Source: CAWJNF01 sp963844235
GTDB lineage: Bacteria; Actinomycetota; Thermoleophilia; Gaiellales; Gaiellaceae
DNA: 64,000 bases
Assembly (NCBI GenBank): GCA_963844235.1
Contig: CAWJNF010000002.1
Span: forward strand, 62,001 to 126,000
Reading direction: 5' to 3'
Below are positions 51,231 through 59,558 of the stretch, piece after piece. Numbering within the stretch: the stretch's first letter is position 1; each line of letters begins with the position of its first letter. Position numbers and translations under genes: made by a program. Below the pieces are notes generated by a model. The model was given only the letters and a program-made list of their open reading frames with translations, did not search any database and had not been told where the DNA came from.

Positions 51231-53344
51231 CCGATTCGAACGGCTTCGTCGTCGGCCTCGACATCGGCGGCACATGCACGGACTGCGTGGTCGTCGACGG
51301 CGCCGGACGTGTCACGCTCGGCAAGGCCTTCTCGACGCCGCCGGACTTCTCCGCGGGAATCTTCGACGCCGTCGGCGTGGCCGCCGCCGAGATCGGCCGT
51401 TCGACGCGCGAGCTGCTGTCGGACACGAGCCTGTTCCTGCATTCGACGACGGTCGCGGAGAACGCGGTCGTCGACGGCACCCTCGCGCCCGCAGGGATCA
51501 TCACGAGCCGCGGCTTCGAGGACAGCCTCCTCGCGACGCGTGGCGGCTACGGGCGCTGGTCAGGCCTGACGGAGGAGGAGAAGCGCAACCCGATCGAGCA
51601 GGACAAGCTGCCGCCGATCGTCGACCGCCGGCTCATCGAAGGGATCCGCGAGCGTACGGACGCGCACGGCCGGCAGCACGTCGTGCCGGACACCGCCGAG
51701 ATCGAAGCTGCCCTCGAGCGGCTGCTCGAGGCGGGCGTCCAGGCGATCGGCGTCTGCCTGCTGTGGTCGTTCGCCAATCCGGCGGCCGAGCGTACGGTCG
51801 CCGACACCGTGCGGCGGCTGCGACCGGACGTCTTCCTGACGCTCTCGCACGAGGTCGCACCGGTGGTCGGCGAGTACGAGCGCACGTCCACCGTCGCGCT
51901 GAACGCGCGGCTCGGCCCCGTCGTCGGCCGGTACCTCGAGGCGCTCGCCCACGGACTCGCCGAGCAGGGCTTCGGCGGCACGCTGCTCGTTGCGCAGGCC
52001 TACGGAGGGCTGCTGCCGCTCGAGGAGGCCGCGCGCCGACCGGTGGGGATGATCGAGTCGGGCCCTGCGGCGGGCCTCGTCGGCTCGAAGCGGCTCGGCG
52101 AGCTGATCGGGGCGCCGAACGTGATCGCCGCCGACATGGGCGGGACGACGTTCAAGGTCGGCGTCATCCGGCAGGGGCGGATCGAGTATCAGCGAGAGTC
52201 GTTGGTGCTGCGCTACCACTACGCGCTGCCGAAGCTCGACGTCGTCTCGCTCGGCCTGGCCGGCGGGAGCATCGTGTCGCTCGATCCGAGGACGGGGACC
52301 CCGCGCATCGGCCCGCGCAGCGCCGGCTCGTACCCGGGCCCCGTCTGTTACGGACACGGCGGGCGCGAGCCGACGATCACGGACGTCGACGCCATCCTCG
52401 GCTACCTGAACCCGGAGTTCTTCCTCGGGGGGCGTGAGCAGCTCGACGTCGGCGCGGCGCACGAGGCGTTCGAGGAGCTCGTGGCAGGCCCGCTCGGCAT
52501 GGATGTCATCGAGGCGGCGGCGGCGATGTACCGGCTCGCGAACTCGCGCTTCACCGACCTGCTGCACCGAACCACGGTGCAGCGGGGCCTCGATCCGCGC
52601 CGCTTCGCGCTCTTCTCCTTCGGCGGCACGGCCGGCATGCACGCGTGCGCCTACGGAGGCGCCCTCGGCGTGGCCCAGATCGTCGTCCCCCACTCCGCTT
52701 CCGTTCACGGCGCGTTCGGCCTCGCCGGCTCGGACGTCACCCACGAGGACCAGACGACGCACCTGTTGCGGGAGCCGTTCGACGCCGCGGCGGCCCAGCA
52801 CGTGTTCGCAGGACTCGAGGAGCGGGTCGCCGGGCAGCTCGCCGCGGCCGGCTTCGAGCCGTCCGGCATGCGGCTCGAGCGCTCCGTGGACATGCGCTAC
52901 CGCCGCCAGGTGCACGTCGTGACCGCTCCGGTCGACACCGGGCTGGTCAACGGAGCCTTGCTCGACGAGGCGACGGCTCGGTTCGAGGCGCTCTATCGGG
53001 AGAAGTACGGTGCGGAGGCCGCCTACCGCGAGGCGGGCATCGAGCTCGTCGCGTTCCGCGTGCGCGGGTCCGGGATCGTTCGCAAGCCGGAGCTCGAGGC
53101 GCTGTCGCTCGAGGGCCCAGACGCAGCCGATGCGCGGGTGGCGAGCGTGCGCGCCTGGGTCGACGAGACCGGCCGGCTCGAGGAAGTGCCCGGGTTCAGC
53201 TTCGAGCGGCTGCGCCCGGGCAACCGGCTCGCAGGCCCGGCTCTCGTGTGGACGCCGATCACGACCATCGTCGTCGCGCGCGGCTACGAGGCCTGGATGG
53301 ACCCCTACCGCAACCTTGTGCTGGAGCGGCCGGGCGATCGCTGA
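51227..53344 (+). CDS. HyuA/acetone carboxylase beta-family protein
   Basis: This is a 705-residue HyuA-family protein. Phosphate loop VVGLDIGGTCTDCVVVDG near residue 8, HSTTVAENAVVDG, VIAADMGGTTFKVGVI, and ALFSFGGTAGMHACAYGG, with the C-terminal domain ending LVWTPITTIVVARGYEAWMDPYRN. The extra insert around ESGPAAGLVGSKRLGELIG is the standard family segment. It pairs with the HyuB-like gene two genes upstream. Last gene of the operon; the following 130 bases have no feature I recognise. Confidence 0.92.
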   Translation: MTDSNGFVVGLDIGGTCTDCVVVDGAGRVTLGKAFSTPPDFSAGIFDAVGVAAAEIGRSTRELLSDTSLFLHSTTVAENAVVDGTLAPAGIITSRGFEDSLLATRGGYGRWSGLTEEEKRNPIEQDKLPPIVDRRLIEGIRERTDAHGRQHVVPDTAEIEAALERLLEAGVQAIGVCLLWSFANPAAERTVADTVRRLRPDVFLTLSHEVAPVVGEYERTSTVALNARLGPVVGRYLEALAHGLAEQGFGGTLLVAQAYGGLLPLEEAARRPVGMIESGPAAGLVGSKRLGELIGAPNVIAADMGGTTFKVGVIRQGRIEYQRESLVLRYHYALPKLDVVSLGLAGGSIVSLDPRTGTPRIGPRSAGSYPGPVCYGHGGREPTITDVDAILGYLNPEFFLGGREQLDVGAAHEAFEELVAGPLGMDVIEAAAAMYRLANSRFTDLLHRTTVQRGLDPRRFALFSFGGTAGMHACAYGGALGVAQIVVPHSASVHGAFGLAGSDVTHEDQTTHLLREPFDAAAAQHVFAGLEERVAGQLAAAGFEPSGMRLERSVDMRYRRQVHVVTAPVDTGLVNGALLDEATARFEALYREKYGAEAAYREAGIELVAFRVRGSGIVRKPELEALSLEGPDAADARVASVRAWVDETGRLEEVPGFSFERLRPGNRLAGPALVWTPITTIVVARGYEAWMDPYRNLVLERPGDR

Positions 53345-53474
53345 AGCCGGGGTACGTTCTCTGGTCAGACCGACAACATCGCCGATCGAAGTGGTCTTAC
53401 CGATCGGCAGCCGCGACACCGTCCGCGTGGTCGCCGAGCGAGCGAGGCAGTAGCCGCTGAGCAGACCGACGAGA

Positions 53475-54224
53475 TCAGCGCGGTGCCGACCGATCGCCGC
53501 GCCTGAGGAGCGTCCTGGTCACCCTGACGCTGAAGCGTCCGGGGACGAGGACGATGTCGACCATCCGATCGATCGCGCCGCCGCCCGGCACGGCGTCCTC
53601 GAGGGCATCGGCAATCTCGTCGGCCGCGTCCATGATCTCTTCCCCCGCGGTGACGACACCCCCTGCCAACGGAATCGCCGCGTGGGCGATCTGCTCGCCG
53701 GCCTCGCTCGCCAGCGCTCCCGTGAGCCTCTCGAGCGAGTCGCGCATCCTCTGCCGGACCTCGTCGCGCGCCTGCTCGCACTCGAGCACGATCCGGGCCT
53801 GGTCGGCTCCGAGCACCCGCCACCACCGTCGGCCCGGCACCCCTTCGCCGGACCGCAACACGACGAGCAACAGGACGCCGACGGCGACCCAGCCAAGAGC
53901 GAGAACCAGGGGCGCGAGCCAATCGGGTAGCACCAACGAGAGCGCATTCACGGCCGCCCAATTTGCGAGCACGAAAGCGGTCAGGCAGGCAAGCGCGGCT
54001 CCCAGCGCGACGACGACGTCGCGGATCGCACGGCGCAGCTCCGGGCTGTTACGAGCCGCCGCGAGCTCGATCTCATGGGCGAATAGGGAGCCCACGTCGC
54101 GCCCGACTTGCTCGAGCAGATCGGACACGGGCTGATGCGCCTCTGCCTCGGTAGGCTCGTCGTCGCGATCGTGAAGCGAAAGCGCCTCTTCAGCAGCCGC
54201 GGCGTCCTCGCTCGTCTCGATCAC
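53475..54224 (-). CDS. Phage holin superfamily III (Holin-X)-like membrane protein
   Basis: This is a 249-residue protein. An acidic N-terminal region is followed by VSDLLEQVGRDVGSLFAHEIELAAA, typical for actinobacterial Holin-X family proteins, and two membrane helices at about 70-95 (VVVALGAALACLTAFVLANWAAV) and 100-122. The remainder is a long amphipathic alpha-helical tail. Chromosomal members are not phage genes; their role is unknown. GTG start after GGGAGGGAGG. The 249 bases upstream (54225-54473) hold nothing recognised. Confidence 0.8.
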   Translation of the reverse strand: MIETSEDAAAAEEALSLHDRDDEPTEAEAHQPVSDLLEQVGRDVGSLFAHEIELAAARNSPELRRAIRDVVVALGAALACLTAFVLANWAAVNALSLVLPDWLAPLVLALGWVAVGVLLLVVLRSGEGVPGRRWWRVLGADQARIVLECEQARDEVRQRMRDSLERLTGALASEAGEQIAHAAIPLAGGVVTAGEEIMDAADEIADALEDAVPGGGAIDRMVDIVLVPGRFSVRVTRTLLRRGDRSAPR

Positions 54225-54473
54225 GACCGGCCTCCCTCCCGCGAGCCATTCGGGTCCGTGCGCCGGAGGATCCTAACCCGATGCGCTGCTGGTTACCGAT
54301 GTCGTCAGCGACGCGTTCTCGATTTGAGGGGTTTGGAACCTGCGTCGCCGCCACCGTGATCGTTTGGGTAGCGGCGCGCTGCAGGCGGCGTTCACTCTGC
54401 CCTTCCCTCGTCCTCGAGAGGAGAGGTATCTCGAGGACGACTGAGCCCCGAGCGCCTGACGCGGGCCCGTCGG

Positions 54474-55064
54474 CTACAGGCTCTCGGCGAGGAGCGCGAT
54501 CGCGGCCGCGGCCTGCTCGACCGTCAGGACGTCCGTGTTCACGACGATGTCGTAGTGCGTCGGGAGCTCTGGCTCGACGCCGTAGAAGCGGTCGAGGTAG
54601 TCGGCCCGCGCAGCGTCCGAGTCGCGCACGGCGGCCTCGGTCTCCTCGTCGACCAGCCCGTCGGCGAGGCGGAGCTCGCGCGTGTTCGCGGACGCCGTCA
54701 CGAGGACGCGCAGGATCCCCTCGCGTCCGGCGAGGGCGATCGAGGCGGCGTGCGCCACGATGACGACGTTGCCCGCGTCGGCGGTCTCGTGGATCGCCTC
54801 GCGGATCAGCTCCCGGTGGTGCTCGGCCGGCGGAGGTGCGCCGAGATCGGGAAGCTCCTCGCGCAAGCGCTCCAGGAACGAGCGGCGGCGCTCGGCGTCG
54901 GCGACGTCGGCCGCCTCGACCCCAGCCTTCTCGGCGGCGCGGGCGACGATCTCCTCGTCCACGCACACATACCCGAGGCGCGACGCGACAGCCTCGCCGA
55001 CCTCGGAACCGTGGGCTCCGGTCAAGTGCGAGATGCAGACGACGGCGGCCGGCACGGAGATCAC
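54474..55064 (-). CDS. Cytidylate kinase-like family protein
   Basis: This is a 196-residue P-loop-type nucleoside/nucleotide kinase-like protein (AAK_33). The phosphate-loop place reads HLTGAHGSEVGEAVASRLGY: Lys of the Walker A is replaced by Glu/Val surroundings, as usual in this family, which uses G-x-x-G-S/Y. The acidic Mg residues are in VDEEIVARAAEKAGV, and the Arg-rich lid is present but shortened. Ends IALLAESL. It is likely a small-molecule kinase whose substrate is not known. The GTG start is 8 bases from a 75-base hairpin element that separates it from any upstream promoter. Confidence 0.8.
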   Translation of the reverse strand: MISVPAAVVCISHLTGAHGSEVGEAVASRLGYVCVDEEIVARAAEKAGVEAADVADAERRRSFLERLREELPDLGAPPPAEHHRELIREAIHETADAGNVVIVAHAASIALAGREGILRVLVTASANTRELRLADGLVDEETEAAVRDSDAARADYLDRFYGVEPELPTHYDIVVNTDVLTVEQAAAAIALLAESL

Positions 55065-55071
55065 TCAGATC

Positions 55072-55146
55072 GGGGTCAAGTCTTGCATTAGAACATAAGA
55101 GATCGAGAGCCAACCGCTCTTATGTTGCTATGCAAGACTTGACCCC
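55072..55146. mobile_element. 75-base hairpin element (REP/MITE-like)
   Basis: The outer arms (55072-55088 and 55130-55146) are perfect 17-base inverted repeats starting GGGGTCAAGTCTTGCAT; after a TAG/GCT bulge, an inner perfect 10-bp arm (AACATAAGAG / CTCTTATGTT) encloses a 15-base loop. The element is AT-richer than the surroundings. The GGGGTCAAGTCTTGCA end resembles what is seen near IS200-like REP-associated transposases in other bacteria; no transposase is in the window. Confidence 0.75.
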
Positions 55147-55159
55147 TGGCCTTCTCTGG

Positions 55160-56071
55160 TCACGACCTCCGCCCGCCGCTCGGCCAGTCGACCTCCGAGA
55201 GGCTCGCGAGCGCGAGCAGCAGGGAGTGCGTGCCCTTGCGGCCATGGCCCTGGGCGATCAGCGCAACGTAGAGCTGCTCGGCCAGCGCAAGCCCCGGCAG
55301 CGAGAGGCTCATGCGCTTCGCCTCGGAGAGGGCGATGCCCATGTCCTTGACGAAGTGCTCGACCATGAAGCCTGGGTCGAAGTTGCCGGCCAGCATGCGC
55401 GGGCCGTAGTTCGACAGCGACCACGAGCCGGCAGCTCCGCCGGCCACGGACTCGAGGACGGTCTCGAGCTCGAGCCCGGCGCGGTAGCCGTAGAGCAGGG
55501 CCTCGCAGACTCCGATCATCCCCGTCGCGATGAGGATCTGGTTGACCATCTTCGTGTGCTGGCCGGCGCCGGGCCCGCCCTGGCGGACGATCGTCTTCCC
55601 CATCGCCTCGAAGAGCGGGCGGACGCGCTCGACGGCGTCCTCCTCGCCGCCGACCATGATCGAGAGCGTCGCGTTGCGGGCGCCGATGTCTCCACCGGAG
55701 ACCGGCGCGTCGATGGCGGCGATGCCCTTTGCATGCGCGGCTTCGTGGATCTCGACCGCCAGCGACGGCTCGCTGGTCGTCATGTCGACGACCGTCGCCC
55801 CCTCGCGCGCACCGGCGAGGACACCGTCGGGCCCGAGGATCACGGACCGGACGTCCGCCGGGTAGCCGACGATCGTGAAGACGACGTCGGAGGCCGCGGC
55901 CACCTCAGCAGGGGTAGCGGCCCAGGCCGCGCCACCGCCGAGTAGAGCTTCGGCCTTTTCACGCGTGCGGTTGTGGACAGTGGCCGGATAGCCCGCTTCG
56001 AGCAGGTGCCCGCACATCGAGGCGCCCATGACGCCGGTTCCGATCCAGCCCACACGCGTGCTCTCGGCCAT
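55160..56071 (-). CDS. 3-hydroxyisobutyrate dehydrogenase-family NAD(P)-dependent oxidoreductase
   Basis: This is a 303-residue beta-hydroxyacid dehydrogenase. Cofactor motif VGWIGTGVMGASMCGHLLEAGY near the start, substrate motif DAPVSGGDIGARNATLSIMVGG (about 119-140), catalytic Lys in GAGQHTKMVNQI, and C-terminal KDMGIALSEAKRMSLSLPG. It oxidises 3-hydroxyisobutyrate or a similar 3-hydroxy acid such as tartronate. It could be the valine-pathway partner of mmsA at 27160, but the linkage is distant. ATG start; the upstream MFS gene ends 12 bases away on the same strand, so they may be cotranscribed. Confidence 0.92.
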   Translation of the reverse strand: MAESTRVGWIGTGVMGASMCGHLLEAGYPATVHNRTREKAEALLGGGAAWAATPAEVAAASDVVFTIVGYPADVRSVILGPDGVLAGAREGATVVDMTTSEPSLAVEIHEAAHAKGIAAIDAPVSGGDIGARNATLSIMVGGEEDAVERVRPLFEAMGKTIVRQGGPGAGQHTKMVNQILIATGMIGVCEALLYGYRAGLELETVLESVAGGAAGSWSLSNYGPRMLAGNFDPGFMVEHFVKDMGIALSEAKRMSLSLPGLALAEQLYVALIAQGHGRKGTHSLLLALASLSEVDWPSGGRRS

Positions 56072-56083
56072 CGGTGAGCGATC

Positions 56084-57232
56084 CTATCCGGGAGCGGTCG
56101 CGTCGAGGCGGCTTGGTGCTGAGCCACCCGCCGCGGGCGCCACGCGGCCGGCCAGCGCGACGATCAGCAGGATGAGCCCGACCGGAAGCCAGAGCGCCGC
56201 GCGAAGGCCGACCTGCTCCGCCGTCCAGCCGATCGCGACCGGGCCGAGAATCCCGCCGACGTAGCTCAGCGTCACAACACGCGCGAGGATCGCCTCTGTC
56301 GAGCCGAGACCGGTGTTGCCCGCGGCGCTGAACGTGACCGGCACCACGGGAGCGAGCCCGACACCGAGCAGCGCGAACGCGGCCACGCCGGCCGCCGGCT
56401 CCTGCACGAGGAGGCCGAGCGCCAGCCCCCCGGCTGCGACGAGGGCTCCGGCGCGAACGACTCGCACCGGGCCGAGCCGTACAACCACGCGGTCGGCGAC
56501 GAGACGACACCCGGCCATGGCGAGCGAAAAGGCGGCGAAACCGGCAGCGGCGAGGCCAGGCGAAGCGAGCAGGTCCTCGCGGAGGTAGACGGCGCTCCAG
56601 TCCGCGGCCGCGCCCTCGGCCGCGTACGAGCTGAAGCCCACGAGGCCGAGCAGGAGAACGGCTGCCGACCAGAGGATACGACCACCCCCGCCCGTCGAGG
56701 GTGACGCGCGGGACACGTGCGCGGCCGTGCCGTCGACGAGCCCTCCGAGCACCGCCATGCCGGCGGCGCCCAGCGCGAGTGCCGCCACGCCGAAGTGGAG
56801 CAGCGGCGACGCTCCGAGACCTGCAGCCAGCCCTCCTGCGGCGGCGCCCGCGAGCCCGCCGAGGCTCCAGAAGCCGTGCAGGCCCGACAGCAGCGGCCGG
56901 CGGTAGGCGCGCTCGACGGAGACCGCGTTCGCGTTGATCGCGACGTCGAGGATCCCGCCCGCCACACCGAAGGCGACGAGGGCGACCACGAGGCCCGCCA
57001 GGTCTCCGGCCAGCGCGGGGCCGACGAGCGTGGCGCACAGGATCGCCGTGGCCGCTCGGGTCGTGCGTGAGCTGCCGAACCGCTCCACCGGCCAGGCTCC
57101 GAAGCGAGCCCCGGCCAGGGTGCCCGCAGCCATGCCGAGCAGCGCGGTGCCGAGCTCGCCCTCGCCGAGCCCGGCGTCGGCCTTGATCGCCGGGATCCGC
57201 GCCGCCCACGTGCCCACCACGGCTCCGTACAC
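56084..57232 (-). CDS. MFS transporter, YbjJ-like, start uncertain
   Basis: This frame encodes 382 residues from a GTG at 57232, with about twelve membrane helices, the GTWAARIPAIKADAGLGEGELG family opening and the GLHGFWSLGGLAGAAAGG motif. Before that GTG the frame continues with RLRQARISLAAGFFVYGAVVG, which is the first helix expected for the family, up to a CTG at 57292 that overlaps the preceding gene's stop (CTGA). No ATG, GTG or TTG is available there. So either the N-terminal helix is started by CTG or the helix is shortened. Substrate unknown. In the operon behind the TPP enzyme. Confidence 0.85.
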   Translation of the reverse strand: MYGAVVGTWAARIPAIKADAGLGEGELGTALLGMAAGTLAGARFGAWPVERFGSSRTTRAATAILCATLVGPALAGDLAGLVVALVAFGVAGGILDVAINANAVSVERAYRRPLLSGLHGFWSLGGLAGAAAGGLAAGLGASPLLHFGVAALALGAAGMAVLGGLVDGTAAHVSRASPSTGGGGRILWSAAVLLLGLVGFSSYAAEGAAADWSAVYLREDLLASPGLAAAGFAAFSLAMAGCRLVADRVVVRLGPVRVVRAGALVAAGGLALGLLVQEPAAGVAAFALLGVGLAPVVPVTFSAAGNTGLGSTEAILARVVTLSYVGGILGPVAIGWTAEQVGLRAALWLPVGLILLIVALAGRVAPAAGGSAPSRLDATAPG

Positions 57233-57288
57233 GAAGAAGCCAGCCGCGAGGCTGATGCGTGCCTGGCGCAGGCGCGCCGGCGAGGCGC

Positions 57289-58962
57289 TCAGCGCTGCCC
57301 CAGGGCCGCCTCGCGGATCTCGGTGAGCGTCGCCCGGGGCGTGATCGCCTCGGGGTCGACACGCAGCTCGAGCAGCGCGGGGCCGCCGCAGGCGAGCGCT
57401 CGCTCGAATGCCTCGGCGAAGTCGGCCGTACGCTCGACGACCTCGCCGTGGGCACCGAAGGCCCGCGCGTAGGCGGCGAAGTCCGGGTTGACGAGCCGCG
57501 TCCCGCTCTCGCGGCCGGGGTACTCACGCTCCTGATGCATGCGGATCGTCCCGTACATCCCGTTGTTCACCACCAGGACCACGATCGCCGCCTCCTCCTG
57601 TACCGCCGTCGCCAGCTCCTGGCCGGTCATCAGGAAGTCGCCGTCGCCCGCGAGACAGACGACGGCGCGATCGGGCTGCACGATCTTGGCGGCGACGGCG
57701 GCAGGCACGCCGTAGCCCATGGCGCCGCTCGTCGGCGCGAGCTGGGTGCGGAAGCGCCGGAACTGGTAGAAGCGCTGCAGCCAGCCGGTGAAGTTGCCGG
57801 CGCCGCTCGCCAGGATGGCCTCGGCCGGCAGGCGCTCGCGCAGGTGCGCCACGACCCGCCCGAGGTCGAGCTCTCCCGGAGCCTCCCGTGGCGTGAGGAG
57901 CGCGACGTACTCGGCCCGCAGCAGCTCGCGCCAGCCCGTCCAGCGAGAGCCGTCCACCGGGTCGAGCGCGGCGGCGGCCGCCGCGAACTGCGCCGGGCCC
58001 GCGTTCACGAGCAGATCACCCTGGTAGACGCTGCCGAGCTCGTCCGGATCCGCATGCACGTGGATGAGGCGCTGGCTCGGGCGCGGCGGCTCGACGAGCG
58101 TGTAACCACTGGTTGTCGCCTCGCCCAACCTGGCGCCGGCGACAAGGAGCAGGTCGGCCTCACGGATCCTCCCCGCCAGTCCCGGGTCGATGCCGACACC
58201 GGCCCACCCGGCGTATATCGGCGAGTGGTTGTCGATGTAGGACTGACAGCGGAACGACGCTATGGTGGGCAGGCCGCCGGCCTCCGCGAAGGCGAGCATG
58301 TCGCGCGCCGCCTCCTCCGTCCACCCACCGCCGCCGACGAGCAGGAGCGGGCGCTCGGCCACGGCGAGCAGCTCGGTCATGTGCTCGAGCTCGTCACGGC
58401 CGGGATGCGCCTGAACGACCCGGTACGGCTCGGCATCGGCAACCTCGGCCGGCTCGGCGAGCACATCCTCCGGGAAAGCAAGCACGACCGGGCCGGGCCT
58501 CCCCGAGCACGCGACGTGGTACGCCCGGCTGACGAGCTCCGGGATCCGCTCCTGCTCGGTGACCTCGCAAGCCCACTTGGCCAGCGGCGCGAACATCGCC
58601 TCGAAGTCGACTTCCTGGAAGGCCTCGCGACCGAGATGCCCGCGCGCCACCTGGCCCACGATCAGGACCATGGGCGTCGAGTCCTGGCGCGCGGTGTGCA
58701 CGCCGACGCTGGCGTGAGTCGCGCCGGGACCGCGGGTGACGAGGCAAATGCCCGGCCGTCCGGTCAGCTTTCCGTAGGCCTCGGCCATGTTCGCGGCGCC
58801 GGCCTCCATCCTGCAGGTGACGAGGCGCAGGGGGCCGCCGTGGAGAGCGTCGAGCAAGGCGAGGTAGCTCTCGCCCGGGACGCAGAAGGCCGTATCCGCG
58901 CCGTGGATGCGGAGCTGGTCGGCGAGGATCTGACCTCCGGTTCTCGCAGTGACAGAGCTCAC
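57289..58962 (-). CDS. Thiamine-pyrophosphate-dependent acetolactate synthase-like enzyme
   Basis: This is a 557-residue member of the TPP-binding ALS/benzoylformate decarboxylase/sulfoacetaldehyde family. The catalytic Glu is in GESYLALLDALHGG / CRMEAGAANMAEAYGK, and the thiamine motif is AGDGDFLMTGQELATAVQ...NNGMYGTIRMHQERE. Acetolactate synthases usually need a regulatory subunit and are in ilv operons; here the partners are a cupin and a transporter, so it is more likely a catabolic decarboxylase or synthase. The GTG start overlaps the cupin stop (GTGA), which decided the start. GC-rich and full length. Confidence 0.9.
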   Translation of the reverse strand: MSSVTARTGGQILADQLRIHGADTAFCVPGESYLALLDALHGGPLRLVTCRMEAGAANMAEAYGKLTGRPGICLVTRGPGATHASVGVHTARQDSTPMVLIVGQVARGHLGREAFQEVDFEAMFAPLAKWACEVTEQERIPELVSRAYHVACSGRPGPVVLAFPEDVLAEPAEVADAEPYRVVQAHPGRDELEHMTELLAVAERPLLLVGGGGWTEEAARDMLAFAEAGGLPTIASFRCQSYIDNHSPIYAGWAGVGIDPGLAGRIREADLLLVAGARLGEATTSGYTLVEPPRPSQRLIHVHADPDELGSVYQGDLLVNAGPAQFAAAAAALDPVDGSRWTGWRELLRAEYVALLTPREAPGELDLGRVVAHLRERLPAEAILASGAGNFTGWLQRFYQFRRFRTQLAPTSGAMGYGVPAAVAAKIVQPDRAVVCLAGDGDFLMTGQELATAVQEEAAIVVLVVNNGMYGTIRMHQEREYPGRESGTRLVNPDFAAYARAFGAHGEVVERTADFAEAFERALACGGPALLELRVDPEAITPRATLTEIREAALGQR

Positions 58963-59498
58963 AGGACGATCGGCTCCTCGAGCAGGACGGTCGCACGCTG
59001 GAGCTTCGGCTTCGCCTCGTCGGCAGGGTCGAGGTAGCGGACGGTTCGTTTCCCGGCCCACTCGGCCGGCAGCACCATGACGCGCACGAATGCGCTCTCG
59101 TCGACAGCGGAGGCCGTGGCGAGGACAGGGTAGTCGGCGTCCTCGAACCAAGCCCCGCCGGCTCCGTACGTGTGCGCGTGGTCATCCGCCTCGATCCTCA
59201 GCTCACCGTGCAGGAGGCGGCGGATGCCCGGTCCGGGATGCACGTGGCGGTACGCGATCGCGCCCGGCGGGAAGTCCACTCTGTCGCAGCGCATGACCCA
59301 CTGCCCCCCGCGGTCGACAGTCACGTCGGCGGCAAGCTTCGCGCCGGCCCCGCCGTACACCGACAGCTCCCAGACGAGCACGTGCCCCCCACCGGCGGCG
59401 GCCCCGAAACGCGCCTCTCCGGAGGAGAGGTCGTAGACGACGCGATGGCCTGGCAGCGGATCGACGCCGTCGCGATGCTCGTGCAGCGACAAGATCAT
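58959..59498 (-). CDS. Cupin-like protein, first gene of the TPP enzyme/MFS/dehydrogenase operon
   Basis: This is a 179-residue protein with a cupin-like barrel: VDFPPGAIAYRHVHPGPGIRRLLHGELRIEADD (His-x-His and later Glu) and AGGAWFEDADYPVLATAS. Additional strands precede the core. The operon continues with the TPP-dependent enzyme, MFS transporter and HIBADH-family dehydrogenase, four genes overlapping or separated by fewer than 60 bases. It may bind the pathway substrate or be an isomerase; nothing more is evident. ATG start. Confidence 0.78.
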   Translation of the reverse strand: MILSLHEHRDGVDPLPGHRVVYDLSSGEARFGAAAGGGHVLVWELSVYGGAGAKLAADVTVDRGGQWVMRCDRVDFPPGAIAYRHVHPGPGIRRLLHGELRIEADDHAHTYGAGGAWFEDADYPVLATASAVDESAFVRVMVLPAEWAGKRTVRYLDPADEAKPKLQRATVLLEEPIVL

Positions 59499-59522
59499 CG
59501 CGGCCGCCGGATCGCGCGTCGA

Positions 59523-59547
59523 GGGCCGGATGAGATCCGGCCCCTAC
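59523..59547. repeat. Palindromic repeat, family A
   Basis: Arms GGGCCGGAT/ATCCGGCCC with GAG loop, followed by CCTAC, between the SDR stop (59559) and the cupin start. Confidence 0.85.
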
Positions 59548-59558
59548 AACCGAAGACG

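Noticed and set aside
53475..54224. Holin-like gene as a sign of a prophage
   Set aside because: No integrase, terminase, capsid, tail or endolysin gene is near; chromosomal Holin-X family proteins are common in actinobacteria.
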